Assembly: GCA_027049085.1 (NCBI GenBank)
Contig: JALTVH010000150.1
Coordinates: forward strand, 1-16,765
Length of the DNA: 16,765 nucleotides
From: Aquificaceae bacterium
Lineage (GTDB): Bacteria; Aquificota; Aquificia; Aquificales; Aquificaceae
Direction of reading: 5' to 3'
This document shows, piece after piece, positions 7,118-14,251 of this stretch. The number at the start of each line of letters is the position of its first letter. Position 1 is the stretch's first letter. The notes beneath the pieces were generated by a model, which saw only the letters and a program-made list of their open reading frames with translations, made no database searches and was not told the origin of the DNA. Position numbers and translations under genes: made by a program.

Positions 7118-8593
7118 TCAGCGTCTGGGAAAGAGTACTGTCTTTTCTCCGGGGCTGTAGCCTTCAGAGAGGACCGGCTTTATCTCTTTAGGAATATCCT
7201 TTACGCCTATCATTTTCAGAGCTGTTCCCATTTTTGAGGGCATAAAGGGAAGCAACATCAGGCTGAGAAGGGTTATGCCGTCCATCAGTGTGTAGAGAAC
7301 GTCCCTTAGGGTAGGGTCTTCTCTTTTAGCAAGTTCCCAGGGAGCCTTTTTGTCAACGTACTTGTTAAGAAAGGCACTGAGTCTGAGAGTATCCTCAATG
7401 GCTCTGTTGAAGGCAAGAATCTTCATGTTGTTGTGAAAGGAGCTAAGAGTTTCCTCTGCAATTATCGTGTATTCATGATCCGCCTTTCCCCGCACTCCTC
7501 CCCTTGAGTATTTGAGAGCCATTGAAACAACTCTGCTGAACAGGTTTCCTATCTCATTTGCAAGTTCACCGTTTATTCTATTCAGAACCGCCTCCCTGGA
7601 AAAGTCGCCATCCTGACCGAAAGGCACCTCCCTCAGGAGGAAGTACCTCATCTCGTCAACGCCATACTCTTTAGCAACCTCGCGGGGGTCAACAACATTT
7701 CCCAGGGACTTGGACATCTTTTGACCTTCCACTGTCCACCACCCGTGGGCAAAGACCATTTTCGGAAGATCCAGCTCAACGGATATAAGGAAAGGATACC
7801 AGTAAACGGTGTGAAACCTTAGGATGTCTTTACCTACAATGTGAACGTCAGCAGGCCAGAACTTATACCTCTGATCGCCGAGGGCTGAAACATAGTTAAA
7901 GAGAGCATCAAACCAGACATAGATGGTGTGTTCAGGGTCAAAGGGGGTGGGGATCCCCCACTTCACTCTGTTCCTGGGTCTCGTTATGGAAAGATCCTTC
8001 AGCCCCTGCTTTATAAAGGAGACTATTTCCTTTCTGCGGAATTCGGGCATTATGGGTGAATACTCTGAAGAAAAGAGTTCAAGTATCCTGTCCTGATACT
8101 TTGTCAGGCGGAAAAAGTAGGAAGGTTCTTTGATGTACTCGCAGGGCTTTCTGTGGATCGGACAGGCGTTGTTTTCCACAAGTTCGGACTCCGGCTTGAA
8201 CTCCTCACATCCTACACAGTACCAGCCTTCGTACTCTCCAAGATAGATGTCTCCCTTCTCATAACTTTTGGTGATTACTTCTTTGACATACTCAACGTGG
8301 TCGGGGTCAGTGGTTCTTATAAATCTGCTGTAGGAAATATTTAACTCCTTCCAGAGTTCCTTGAAGTTTTCAGAGTTTTTATCGGCAAGTTCTCTGGGAC
8401 TTATTCCCTTTTCTTCAGCAGATTTCTGGATCTTTAGCCCGTGCTCGTCGGTTCCCGTTAGAAAGAAGACCTCCTCTCCCCTGAGTCTGTGGTAGCGTGC
8501 AAGGACATCTGCGGAGATGGTGGTGTAGGCGTGTCCAATGTGGGGAACGTCGTTAACGTAGTAAATCGGCGTGGTGACGTAAAACTTGCCCAT
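7118..8593 (-). CDS. metG: Methionyl-tRNA synthetase (core enzyme without C-terminal tRNA-binding domain)
   Basis: This is a 491-aa class Ia synthetase. HIGH is intact (residues 18-21) and KMSKS is intact (292-296). The connective domain has a single zinc knuckle with C126, C129, C144 and H147 (CVGC then CPIH), as in the Thermus-type MetRS. The anticodon-binding helical domain fills the C-terminal third (for example LSSFHNNMKI and DKKAPWELAK). It ends near residue 491 with no Trbp111/EMAP-like domain. Aquifex carries that domain as a separate beta subunit, and other lineages lack it. Reaction: charging of tRNA-Met with methionine using ATP. The ATG is preceded by a 27-bp gap to the hydrolase stop, so it is probably cotranscribed with it. 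The end is followed by a 98-bp gap. Confidence 0.96.
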   Translation of the reverse strand: MGKFYVTTPIYYVNDVPHIGHAYTTISADVLARYHRLRGEEVFFLTGTDEHGLKIQKSAEEKGISPRELADKNSENFKELWKELNISYSRFIRTTDPDHVEYVKEVITKSYEKGDIYLGEYEGWYCVGCEEFKPESELVENNACPIHRKPCEYIKEPSYFFRLTKYQDRILELFSSEYSPIMPEFRRKEIVSFIKQGLKDLSITRPRNRVKWGIPTPFDPEHTIYVWFDALFNYVSALGDQRYKFWPADVHIVGKDILRFHTVYWYPFLISVELDLPKMVFAHGWWTVEGQKMSKSLGNVVDPREVAKEYGVDEMRYFLLREVPFGQDGDFSREAVLNRINGELANEIGNLFSRVVSMALKYSRGGVRGKADHEYTIIAEETLSSFHNNMKILAFNRAIEDTLRLSAFLNKYVDKKAPWELAKREDPTLRDVLYTLMDGITLLSLMLLPFMPSKMGTALKMIGVKDIPKEIKPVLSEGYSPGEKTVLFPRR

Positions 8594-8620
8594 GGGAGAA
8601 GTATTATAGGACAGGCTTTG

Positions 8621-9622
8621 TTATATATCCGAAGGAGGGGTGCCTCCCTCAATCCAGTCCAGAATCAGATTTACGACGTCCTCATCCCTTCCATAAAAGC
8701 CGTGGTAGGTTTTGGCTTTGCAGGGATTACTTGAAAGGTTCAGACCACCAGTCACGGTTGTGAAGTCTTTGAAACCTGTTGGAAGTGAAGTATAGAGGAT
8801 CTGTGCGGAAGAATAATCTGAGGAGGAACATCCATCATCCCTGTGGTGGACCATCAAGATCTTTCCGCTAAAGGAGTTTACGCCTGTGCAATTGATGAAA
8901 TCGGTCGCACCAGAGGAACAGTAAGCCGAATACTGGACTAAACCGGAGTTGTCAGATGACACGGTCGCCGTCAGGACAATTCCGCTAACGTCTGCTACCT
9001 TATGGGATAGATAAGCGGTTGCCAGTGTTCCTCTGCTGGTTCCCACAAGGTAAAGCTCCGTGACCGAAATTCCATGATCTGTCTGGATATCATTTAACAC
9101 CTCGTTGAGGTCATTTGTTACATCATCTGGCTCGTTAAGGGAATCGCCGTCCCAGTCACCACCGACCCTGTAGGTGCTTGCCACTATTTTGGGACCTCTT
9201 GAGTCAAAAGACATCTGATTTTTAACATCATCCGGCATGTCCATCAGTATGACTGTGTGACCCCGCAGAGCAAAGTCCCTCGCGGTTCTGGCAACAAAGT
9301 TGTAGCTCACCCATATATCTGGGCTTATATCAATTGAGTTGGACGAAGTTTTACCACAAAAAGATTTCTCGGACATATAACCAAAGTGGCAGCTTCCGGC
9401 ACCGCCGGGGAAGAGTACGATAACCCTTCCGGAGGGAGAAGAACCTCTGTAAATGAGGAGGTAACGTAAGTTTGTTGAGTAGGAACCTCTGGAAACTGAA
9501 AGGTTCCCTATCTGATATCTCAGATCCTTATATCTTTCCTCACCTTTCTTATCACAGGACGTTAAAAAAAGCCCTGCACTAAGTCCAGAAAGCACCGCCC
9601 AGGCGGTCCTTCCGCCTCTCAT
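8621..9622 (-). CDS. Secreted alpha/beta-hydrolase-like lipoprotein with calcium-type loop
   Basis: This is a 333-aa lipoprotein with lipobox LTSC (Cys23). Asp24 follows, which in enterobacteria keeps a lipoprotein in the inner membrane; whether that rule holds here is unknown. The mature part looks like an alpha/beta hydrolase: oxyanion-type FPGGAG (71-76), LMDMPDD after a strand, nucleophile elbow GTSRG with Ser196, an acid in HHRDDG (Asp262 or Asp263), and His307 in TYHGF. Six further cysteines (78, 89, 235, 245, 265, 301) could form disulfides. Residues 156-167 read DWDGDSLNEPDD, an EF-hand/dockerin-like spacing of acidic residues at positions 1, 3, 5, 9 and 12. Substrate unknown; an esterase or peptidase role is inference. 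AAGGAGGT lies 19 nt before the ATG, too far for a normal ribosome site. Confidence 0.75.
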   Translation of the reverse strand: MRGGRTAWAVLSGLSAGLFLTSCDKKGEERYKDLRYQIGNLSVSRGSYSTNLRYLLIYRGSSPSGRVIVLFPGGAGSCHFGYMSEKSFCGKTSSNSIDISPDIWVSYNFVARTARDFALRGHTVILMDMPDDVKNQMSFDSRGPKIVASTYRVGGDWDGDSLNEPDDVTNDLNEVLNDIQTDHGISVTELYLVGTSRGTLATAYLSHKVADVSGIVLTATVSSDNSGLVQYSAYCSSGATDFINCTGVNSFSGKILMVHHRDDGCSSSDYSSAQILYTSLPTGFKDFTTVTGGLNLSSNPCKAKTYHGFYGRDEDVVNLILDWIEGGTPPSDI

Positions 9623-9634
9623 TATATTAATTTT

Positions 9635-10141
9635 ATGGCTGACCTCCTTATGATGTGGGGGGATATGGACGGTGAGAGCTTCACCCCCGACAAGGTCTTC
9701 TGGCTAATTTCAAAGCCCCATCCCCACTGGGTTGAGACCTCCAGGGACAACCTGAGGCTTGACTTCAAGGAGAGTGGTTTCAGGCAGTTCGTAAATCTCA
9801 ACTCCCGCCACATAATTACCGATGCGATGCTCATGTTCGGTCTCAACTATGCCTATGAGACCCAGAAGCTTATAGAGGCTCTGAACCCTGTTAGGTTGAT
9901 GGTCAGGATGAAGCCCGGAAGCTATCTGGGAATGAGCCACCATTTTCTCGGGGCGCCCTTTGAGATAGAGGCTGACGATGTTCTCAGGGAGTTCCTAAAC
10001 TCCGCCAGGGACATTCTTGAAGAGACAGGCTTTGGCAAATCTGTGGTGGTCCTGTCCTTCAACCCGTATCTTGAGGACGTGATCCTATACAACCTTGGCA
10101 GGATAAAGAACCTTGATTACAGGTTCACAAGTTGTCGGTAG
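9635..10141 (+). CDS. Hypothetical protein, 168 aa, family not recognised
   Basis: I do not recognise this family. The protein has no signal peptide or membrane helix and reads as a mixed alpha/beta cytoplasmic protein. Notable are an N-terminal run rich in Met and Trp, HPHW (29-32), RHIITDAMLMFGLNYAYETQ (59-78), a KPGSYLGMSHHF segment (93-104) with two adjacent histidines, a helix with acidic residues (about 112-131) and SFNPYLEDVILYNLGR near the end. Codon use matches its neighbours, which supports a real gene. It starts 12 bp from the divergent hydrolase and stops 1 bp from the convergent rlpA, so it is probably transcribed alone. No Shine-Dalgarno precedes the first ATG. Met11 (position 9665) has a G-run before it and is an alternative start. 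Confidence 0.68.
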   Translation: MADLLMMWGDMDGESFTPDKVFWLISKPHPHWVETSRDNLRLDFKESGFRQFVNLNSRHIITDAMLMFGLNYAYETQKLIEALNPVRLMVRMKPGSYLGMSHHFLGAPFEIEADDVLREFLNSARDILEETGFGKSVVVLSFNPYLEDVILYNLGRIKNLDYRFTSCR

Positions 10142-10142
10142 G

Positions 10143-10703
10143 TCAGAAAGAATTGGCTATATCAAGAATGATATCGTCGTAAAATCGGACTACCGATTCA
10201 GGTGCAAGGCATCTGAGAGGTATTACCTGAACCATGGATACGCCCTGAGCCATCATGCCGATCTTGTAAGCTGCTGCCTGGGAAAGGTCTATAATTCTCC
10301 CGTCAATGTAGGGACCCCTGTCGTTGATCCTCACTGTTATTACTTTGCCATTTTCTTCATTTCTCACAAGTACGTAAGTTCCAAGAGGTAGCGTCCTTGA
10401 TGCTGCAGTGAACTTGAAGAGGTCATAGATCTCACCGTTGGCCGTTCGCCTTCCGTGGAATCTGCCTCCGTACCAGGATGCGATCCCCCTTTCAACTCTG
10501 CAGTCCTTTTTTACCTTGATACCCGGTGCGATTTCCCTGTATTCATCCTTAAGAAGGTCAGAGATCATTTCCCTGAACTCTCTAAGTTCAATAAGCTGTT
10601 GCTTCTTTTTGGGGAGGGTTATGTCAAGGAAGCTCTCTTCACTTGCATGGGAAGATGCCACAAGGATCAGGCACCCCAGTGCCGTTGCTGTGATTCCTCT
10701 CAT
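10143..10703 (-). CDS. rlpA: RlpA-like septal lytic transglycosylase (double-psi beta-barrel)
   Basis: This is a 186-aa secreted protein. The signal peptide likely ends at SSHA (cleavage after Ala20); its Cys11 is not in a lipobox, so it is probably soluble or otherwise held, unlike E. coli RlpA, which is a lipoprotein. A charged helical linker covers 31-65. The DPBB domain follows with GIASWYGGRFHGRRTANGE, LPLGTYVLVRN, VRINDRGPYIDGRIIDLS and AAYKIGM. Glu91 and Asp128 match, with the same 37-residue spacing, the catalytic Glu120 and Asp157 of Pseudomonas RlpA, which cleaves peptidoglycan without stem peptides at septa. There is no SPOR domain. Cys68 and Cys165 could pair. It starts 3 bp after the 212-aa gene stop, so the two are cotranscribed. 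Confidence 0.9.
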   Translation of the reverse strand: MRGITATALGCLILVASSHASEESFLDITLPKKKQQLIELREFREMISDLLKDEYREIAPGIKVKKDCRVERGIASWYGGRFHGRRTANGEIYDLFKFTAASRTLPLGTYVLVRNEENGKVITVRINDRGPYIDGRIIDLSQAAAYKIGMMAQGVSMVQVIPLRCLAPESVVRFYDDIILDIANSF

Positions 10704-10706
10704 TTC

Positions 10707-11345
10707 CTATCCCGTAGGCAGGTAATAGGGCCTTATATTAATCTCACCATCGGGAAGTCTTACTGGATTTTTTAACAGCTTCTCTATAAGATCAAGCTTG
10801 CCTTCAAGGGTGCTGACGTCCTGACCGTATATTTTTGCAAGCTCGGACAGATCAGGCGCTTTCTTACCAGACCTTGAGATTTCCCTTGCGATAACGTAGG
10901 CTCTTGCGTCAACTTCTGGAAAGAGGTCCTTTATATAGGTCAAAACCTCACTTGAGTAGACCACTACCCTCGGGAACTTCATCATAGTCTGTATCATCTG
11001 CTCCAGATGGAGCTGGTCGTGAAGGCTTACACCCTGGGGCGTTTTTATTCCTGCAAGGACCCTGTTTCCGTCAAAGTCAGCATGGTAAACTACGTAGCTC
11101 TCGGGAACCTCCTCCCATCCGTTTTCAAGAGCGGTGGTAACAAAGGCACCCATCGCCTCAGCTTTAGAGGGGAATATATCAAGGAGCTTTTCAAACTCCT
11201 CTTCTGGAACCTCAAGTATCAGAACCCTTGTACCATTATCCATCTCTTCCTCTTTCAGGCTGTAGCTGATCTCCTCCCAGTTTTTCAGGAAACTGGTCCT
11301 CTCTTCCTTATGGGACTCGGAATCTATAAGAGTCTGAATCTTCAT
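10707..11345 (-). CDS. Hypothetical protein, 212 aa, family not recognised
   Basis: I do not recognise this family. The open frame extends 70 codons further upstream, across the divergent mscS start, but the ATG at 11345 has GGAGG five bases before it, so I use the 212-aa form. The protein has no signal peptide or membrane segment. It begins with an acidic helical region (1-65) that includes VPEEEFEKLLDIF. An alpha/beta core follows (about 66-155) with YVVYHADFDGNRVLAGIKTP and FPRVVVYSSEVLTYIKDLFP, then a Lys-rich helix pair (APDLSELAKIYGQDVSTLEG). The core resembles a degenerate RNase-H/DEDD-type fold by eye, but no catalytic set is visible, so I give no function. It lies 3 bp upstream of rlpA on the same strand. 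Confidence 0.72.
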   Translation of the reverse strand: MKIQTLIDSESHKEERTSFLKNWEEISYSLKEEEMDNGTRVLILEVPEEEFEKLLDIFPSKAEAMGAFVTTALENGWEEVPESYVVYHADFDGNRVLAGIKTPQGVSLHDQLHLEQMIQTMMKFPRVVVYSSEVLTYIKDLFPEVDARAYVIAREISRSGKKAPDLSELAKIYGQDVSTLEGKLDLIEKLLKNPVRLPDGEINIRPYYLPTG

Positions 11346-11350
11346 TTTAT

Positions 11351-11355
11351 CCTCC
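11351..11355 (-). promoter_or_regulatory. Shine-Dalgarno that sets the start of the 212-aa gene
   Basis: On the - strand GGAGG is followed by five bases and the ATG at 11345. This decides against the 70-codon longer reading, which would run back over the divergent mscS start. A TATATT 9 bp further upstream (- strand, near 11364-11369) could be a -10 element. Confidence 0.6.
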
Positions 11356-11381
11356 GGGATTAAAATATAACCTGTTAAATA

Positions 11382-13142
11382 ATGATAACGGAATTTACTG
11401 ACACCCTGCTTGTCCTCAAGGCCTTCCTCCTTTCGACTGCTGAAGACTGGGTTGAGGAGCTGATCCTTTCTGCCGGAATCATCGGATCTTACGGTCTCGT
11501 TCGTTACTTCCTTAAAGGTGTTGAGAAGAGGATCCATGAAAGCCATGCGGTCCACTTTGTCCGGTTGCTGGCACCTGTTTCCTTTTATGGGGTTACAGCC
11601 TACCTGATCCTCCTTCTTCCGGAGATCAACTCACTCCACATCCTTCTCTCCCTCTTTTACATCCTTGTTCTAACGAGCCTGACCCAGTCCTTCAGGTCAT
11701 ACGTACCCCTGGGATTCCCGTCCTACGTTGCGATCAACCTTTCCATTGTTGCGAGTTCTGTTATGGTCTTTTTCCAGAACGTTTCAAAAACTGTTAACCC
11801 TTTGCTCTCTTCCAGCTTCTTCACTTACTTCAAGCTCTTTTCTGCGATCATCATCACAATAGTCCTTATCAGGCTTTATGTTCACATCCTTGATCACCTG
11901 AAGGATTCACTCTTAGGAAGGGTTGCAAAGAGGTCAGGACTTCCCCTCTTCGTGATTTATGTTGCGGTCACCGCTTCCTGGACGGTTGGAACCGTTGAGT
12001 TTTCCCAGGACTTTGTTGTGAAGCTCGCAGTACTTGTAGGAATCCTCTTTGGTTACATGGCTCTCCTCGTTTACACGGTTGTCAGCATAGAGAAGTTTTT
12101 TGGTGAGGTAGAGGGTTCTTTTGCGCTTGTTGAGAGCTTCAGGCGGTTTATGTATATCCTTGCCTTCTTTGTACTGTACAGAGGAATAGATTTTCTATTC
12201 TCAACGGGTGAAACCGTTGGAAAGCTGAGAGAGGTTTACGTTCTCAAGACAGAGCTTGTTGAGATCTCAATCCTGTCATTACTTGAGGGGATTTACCTCT
12301 TTGCTCTCCTTGTTTCCTTTACCTCCCTTTTAAAGCATGGGGTGTACGTCTATTACATGAGAAAGGATAAAGAAATTGAGGCGGGATCCCTCAGGTCTCT
12401 TATCTCAAACGTTGGCTTTCTTATTGCTGTTACCCTTGCCCTCGTTGAGCTTGGAATTACGTGGAAGGTGATGGTACCCATTGCCGGAGCTCTGGGGATC
12501 GGTATTGGCTTTGGTCTCCAGACCATATTCAATAACTACATAAGCGGTTTTATTCTGCTTCTGAGTAAAAACATCAAAGTGGGAGACCTTGTTGAACTGG
12601 AAGGGTCCGCCGGTAGAGCTATAGGAAGGTCTGCCGAGACGATCTTCGGAAAGGTGGTAAACATCAATATCCTGACCACCGTAATAAGAACAACTGACAA
12701 CGTGGAGATAGCCATTCCCAACTCTGAATTTGTTTCTGGCAAGATAATCAACTACTCCCTTTCGGACCCTTACATCAGGGTGAGGATACCTTTCGGTGTG
12801 TCCTACGGTTCCGATCCGGAGAAAGTTAGGGAAGTCCTCCTGAGGGTTGCTCAGGAAAACCCCCTTGTTCTGAAGACGCCCAAGCCATCGGTCTGGTTTT
12901 ACGAGATGGCGGACAGCAGTTTGGTCTTTTACCTTCTGGTTTGGGTTGACATCAGGAAGTTCTGGCGGATGAAGGCGCTCAAGAGTGAGATATACTTCAA
13001 TGCATGGAAAGAGCTCAAAAAGGAGGGAATTGAAATCCCCTTCCCCCAGAGAGACCTGTGGTTCAGGTCTCCCCTTAAGGTTGAGATAGATGAGGGAAAG
13101 GTTTTTAAAAGAGGCACTCAAAGAGGCAAGAAGGGCTCTTGA
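11382..13142 (+). CDS. MscS-family mechanosensitive ion channel
   Basis: This 586-aa integral membrane protein is about twice the size of E. coli MscS (286 aa). Roughly seven to ten hydrophobic helices cover residues 25-360. The pore helix is GALGIGIGFGLQTIFNNYIS (369-388), with the small-residue packing typical of MscS TM3. The beta domain follows (VGDLVELEG to IPNSEFVSGKIINYS), then the C-terminal alpha/beta domain ending EIPFPQRDLWF (551-561), an MscS hallmark. Family role: tension-gated release of solutes on hypo-osmotic shock. The extra N-terminal helices place it with the larger MscK/YnaI/YbdG-like members. The loop after VELEG is longer than in MscS (about 408-422). The basic C-terminal tail overlaps tadA by 53 nt. 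No ribosome site is visible before the ATG. Confidence 0.93.
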   Translation: MITEFTDTLLVLKAFLLSTAEDWVEELILSAGIIGSYGLVRYFLKGVEKRIHESHAVHFVRLLAPVSFYGVTAYLILLLPEINSLHILLSLFYILVLTSLTQSFRSYVPLGFPSYVAINLSIVASSVMVFFQNVSKTVNPLLSSSFFTYFKLFSAIIITIVLIRLYVHILDHLKDSLLGRVAKRSGLPLFVIYVAVTASWTVGTVEFSQDFVVKLAVLVGILFGYMALLVYTVVSIEKFFGEVEGSFALVESFRRFMYILAFFVLYRGIDFLFSTGETVGKLREVYVLKTELVEISILSLLEGIYLFALLVSFTSLLKHGVYVYYMRKDKEIEAGSLRSLISNVGFLIAVTLALVELGITWKVMVPIAGALGIGIGFGLQTIFNNYISGFILLLSKNIKVGDLVELEGSAGRAIGRSAETIFGKVVNINILTTVIRTTDNVEIAIPNSEFVSGKIINYSLSDPYIRVRIPFGVSYGSDPEKVREVLLRVAQENPLVLKTPKPSVWFYEMADSSLVFYLLVWVDIRKFWRMKALKSEIYFNAWKELKKEGIEIPFPQRDLWFRSPLKVEIDEGKVFKRGTQRGKKGS

Positions 13143-13530
13143 AGCAGGTGAGGTGCCGGTGGGCTGTGTTGTGGTGATGGATGAAGAGGTAATATCCTCG
13201 GCACACAATCTGACCCAGCACACCGGCGATCCAACTGCCCACGCAGAGATCATTGCTTTGAGGAATGCCTCTGAGGCACTTGGTAACTGGAGGCTTGAAA
13301 ACTGCAGTGTGTATATCACCCTTGAGCCCTGTATTATGTGCGCCTATGCCCTTGTCCTTGCAAGGGTTAGAGAAGTTATTTTTGGTGCAGTTGATGAAAA
13401 GCACGGAGGGGTTATGAGTCTTTACAGCATCTTTGATGATCCGAGATTAAATCATCATGTCAGGTGGGTGTACTATCCCCTTGATGAGTGCGGGAAAATC
13501 ATCAGTGACTTTTTCAGGGAAAGGAGATGA
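13090..13530 (+). CDS. tadA: tRNA-specific adenosine deaminase TadA
   Basis: This 146-aa cytidine-deaminase-fold enzyme has HAE (His51, Glu53) and PCIMC (80-84) with Cys81 and Cys84 as zinc ligands. EVPVGCVVV (21-29), GNWRLENCSVYITLEP and FGAVDEKHGGVMSLYSIFDD are the TadA-specific contexts that separate it from cytosine or dCMP deaminases. Known reaction: conversion of A34 to inosine in the wobble position of tRNA-Arg(ACG). The ATG lies within the mscS end, giving a 53-nt overlap; a later start would remove the conserved first helix, so I keep it. Its stop overlaps the next gene as ATGA, so translation coupling is likely on both sides. Confidence 0.95.
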   Translation: MRERFLKEALKEARRALEAGEVPVGCVVVMDEEVISSAHNLTQHTGDPTAHAEIIALRNASEALGNWRLENCSVYITLEPCIMCAYALVLARVREVIFGAVDEKHGGVMSLYSIFDDPRLNHHVRWVYYPLDECGKIISDFFRERR

Positions 13531-13814
13531 TAGTAGGTGTTTTGAGAGTTGAGCTTTACATGCCTTATGCGAGGTCTCTCAAGGAAAAGAGGAAGGTGCT
13601 CAGGTCAATTAAGGATAGGCTGAGGGGCAGTTTCAACGTATCGGTTTCGGAGGTTGATAACCACGACCTGTGGCAGAGGGCAAGCCTGGGGATCTCAGTA
13701 ACGGGAAGTGACTATGCTCATCTTCAGGAAATCGTTGACAGGATCCTTGAATTTTTAGAGAGGTACTGGTCCCATCTGATCCTTGAGGTTAGCTCGGACT
13801 TTTTCAAAGTTTAG
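13527..13814 (+). CDS. DUF503 (YlxP-like) family protein
   Basis: This 95-aa protein matches DUF503 over its full length. MIVGVLRVELYMPYARSLKE with KRKVLRSIKDRLR is the family's N-terminal pattern (SLKEKRxxLxxIxxRLR), followed by NVSVSEVDNHDLWQRASLGI and a C-terminal helix and strand (FLERYWSHLILEV). The fold is a small ferredoxin-like alpha/beta plait. In many bacteria it is ylxP in the nusA-infB-rbfA operon, suggesting a link to ribosome maturation. Here it is instead coupled to tadA by a 4-nt ATGA overlap with AGGAG directly before. The end overlaps the convergent DUF458 gene by 4 bp. Function is not established. Confidence 0.88.
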   Translation: MIVGVLRVELYMPYARSLKEKRKVLRSIKDRLRGSFNVSVSEVDNHDLWQRASLGISVTGSDYAHLQEIVDRILEFLERYWSHLILEVSSDFFKV

Positions 13815-14251
13815 TACTTGGCTGTTATGAAGTCAGCTACGGCAGAGGCTGCAATTGCGTCAGGCTTGAGGACGGGCTTCAGACCCTGAGCAAGCACGTA
13901 TCCGACCGCCTCTTTAACTATTATGCTCGACCTGTGGTCAGGATTTGGATTTATGTCCAGGTGAACTTCAAAGGGACGGTCACCCACAACGTCTGCGATC
14001 ATTAGGGCTGTATACACCGCCCTGTTGACCTCTTCAAGGAGCCTCTGCCGAATTGAGGTGATTCTCCTCACCCTGTCTACCTTCCAGAATATCTTTGCCC
14101 CGTGGTTGGAGTTGATATGAACAACTACTACCGTAACGAAGATCGTCTTTGACCTGAACTGCCTTGAGTCACACCCAACGTAGATTGCGCTCTCAGGAGA
14201 AGAGCTTGCTATGAAATCCCTCACTTCCTCAACGTTTCTAAAGGCAGGCAT
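13811..14251 (-). CDS. DUF458 / YkuK-type RNase-H-like protein
   Basis: This 146-aa protein matches DUF458 (B. subtilis YkuK). IYVGCDSRQFRSKTIFVTVVVV (from 23) starts the fold, then TSIRQRLLEEVNRAVYTAL (65-83), VHLDINPNPDHRSSIIVKEA (96-115) and LKPDAIAASAVAD (128-140). The pattern resembles RNase H-like enzymes: Asp28 on strand 1, Glu73 or Glu74 on the helix, Asp99 on strand 4, and Asp131 or Asp140 near the end could bind metal ions. The enzymatic activity is not known to me; I infer a nuclease-type fold from spacing. Its ATG touches the stop of the zinc-ribbon gene by one base. It is the last gene of the dcd-led - strand block. Confidence 0.85.
   Translation of the reverse strand: MPAFRNVEEVRDFIASSSPESAIYVGCDSRQFRSKTIFVTVVVVHINSNHGAKIFWKVDRVRRITSIRQRLLEEVNRAVYTALMIADVVGDRPFEVHLDINPNPDHRSSIIVKEAVGYVLAQGLKPVLKPDAIAASAVADFITAKY

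Noticed and set aside
11346..11555. 70-codon N-terminal extension of the 212-aa gene
   Set aside because: It runs across the divergent mscS coding start, lacks a ribosome site, and GGAGG lies correctly before the inner ATG at 11345.
12405..13319. Long antisense open frame of 304 codons on the - strand
   Set aside because: It is fully antisense to mscS and tadA, both firmly identified, and its translation shows no family pattern.
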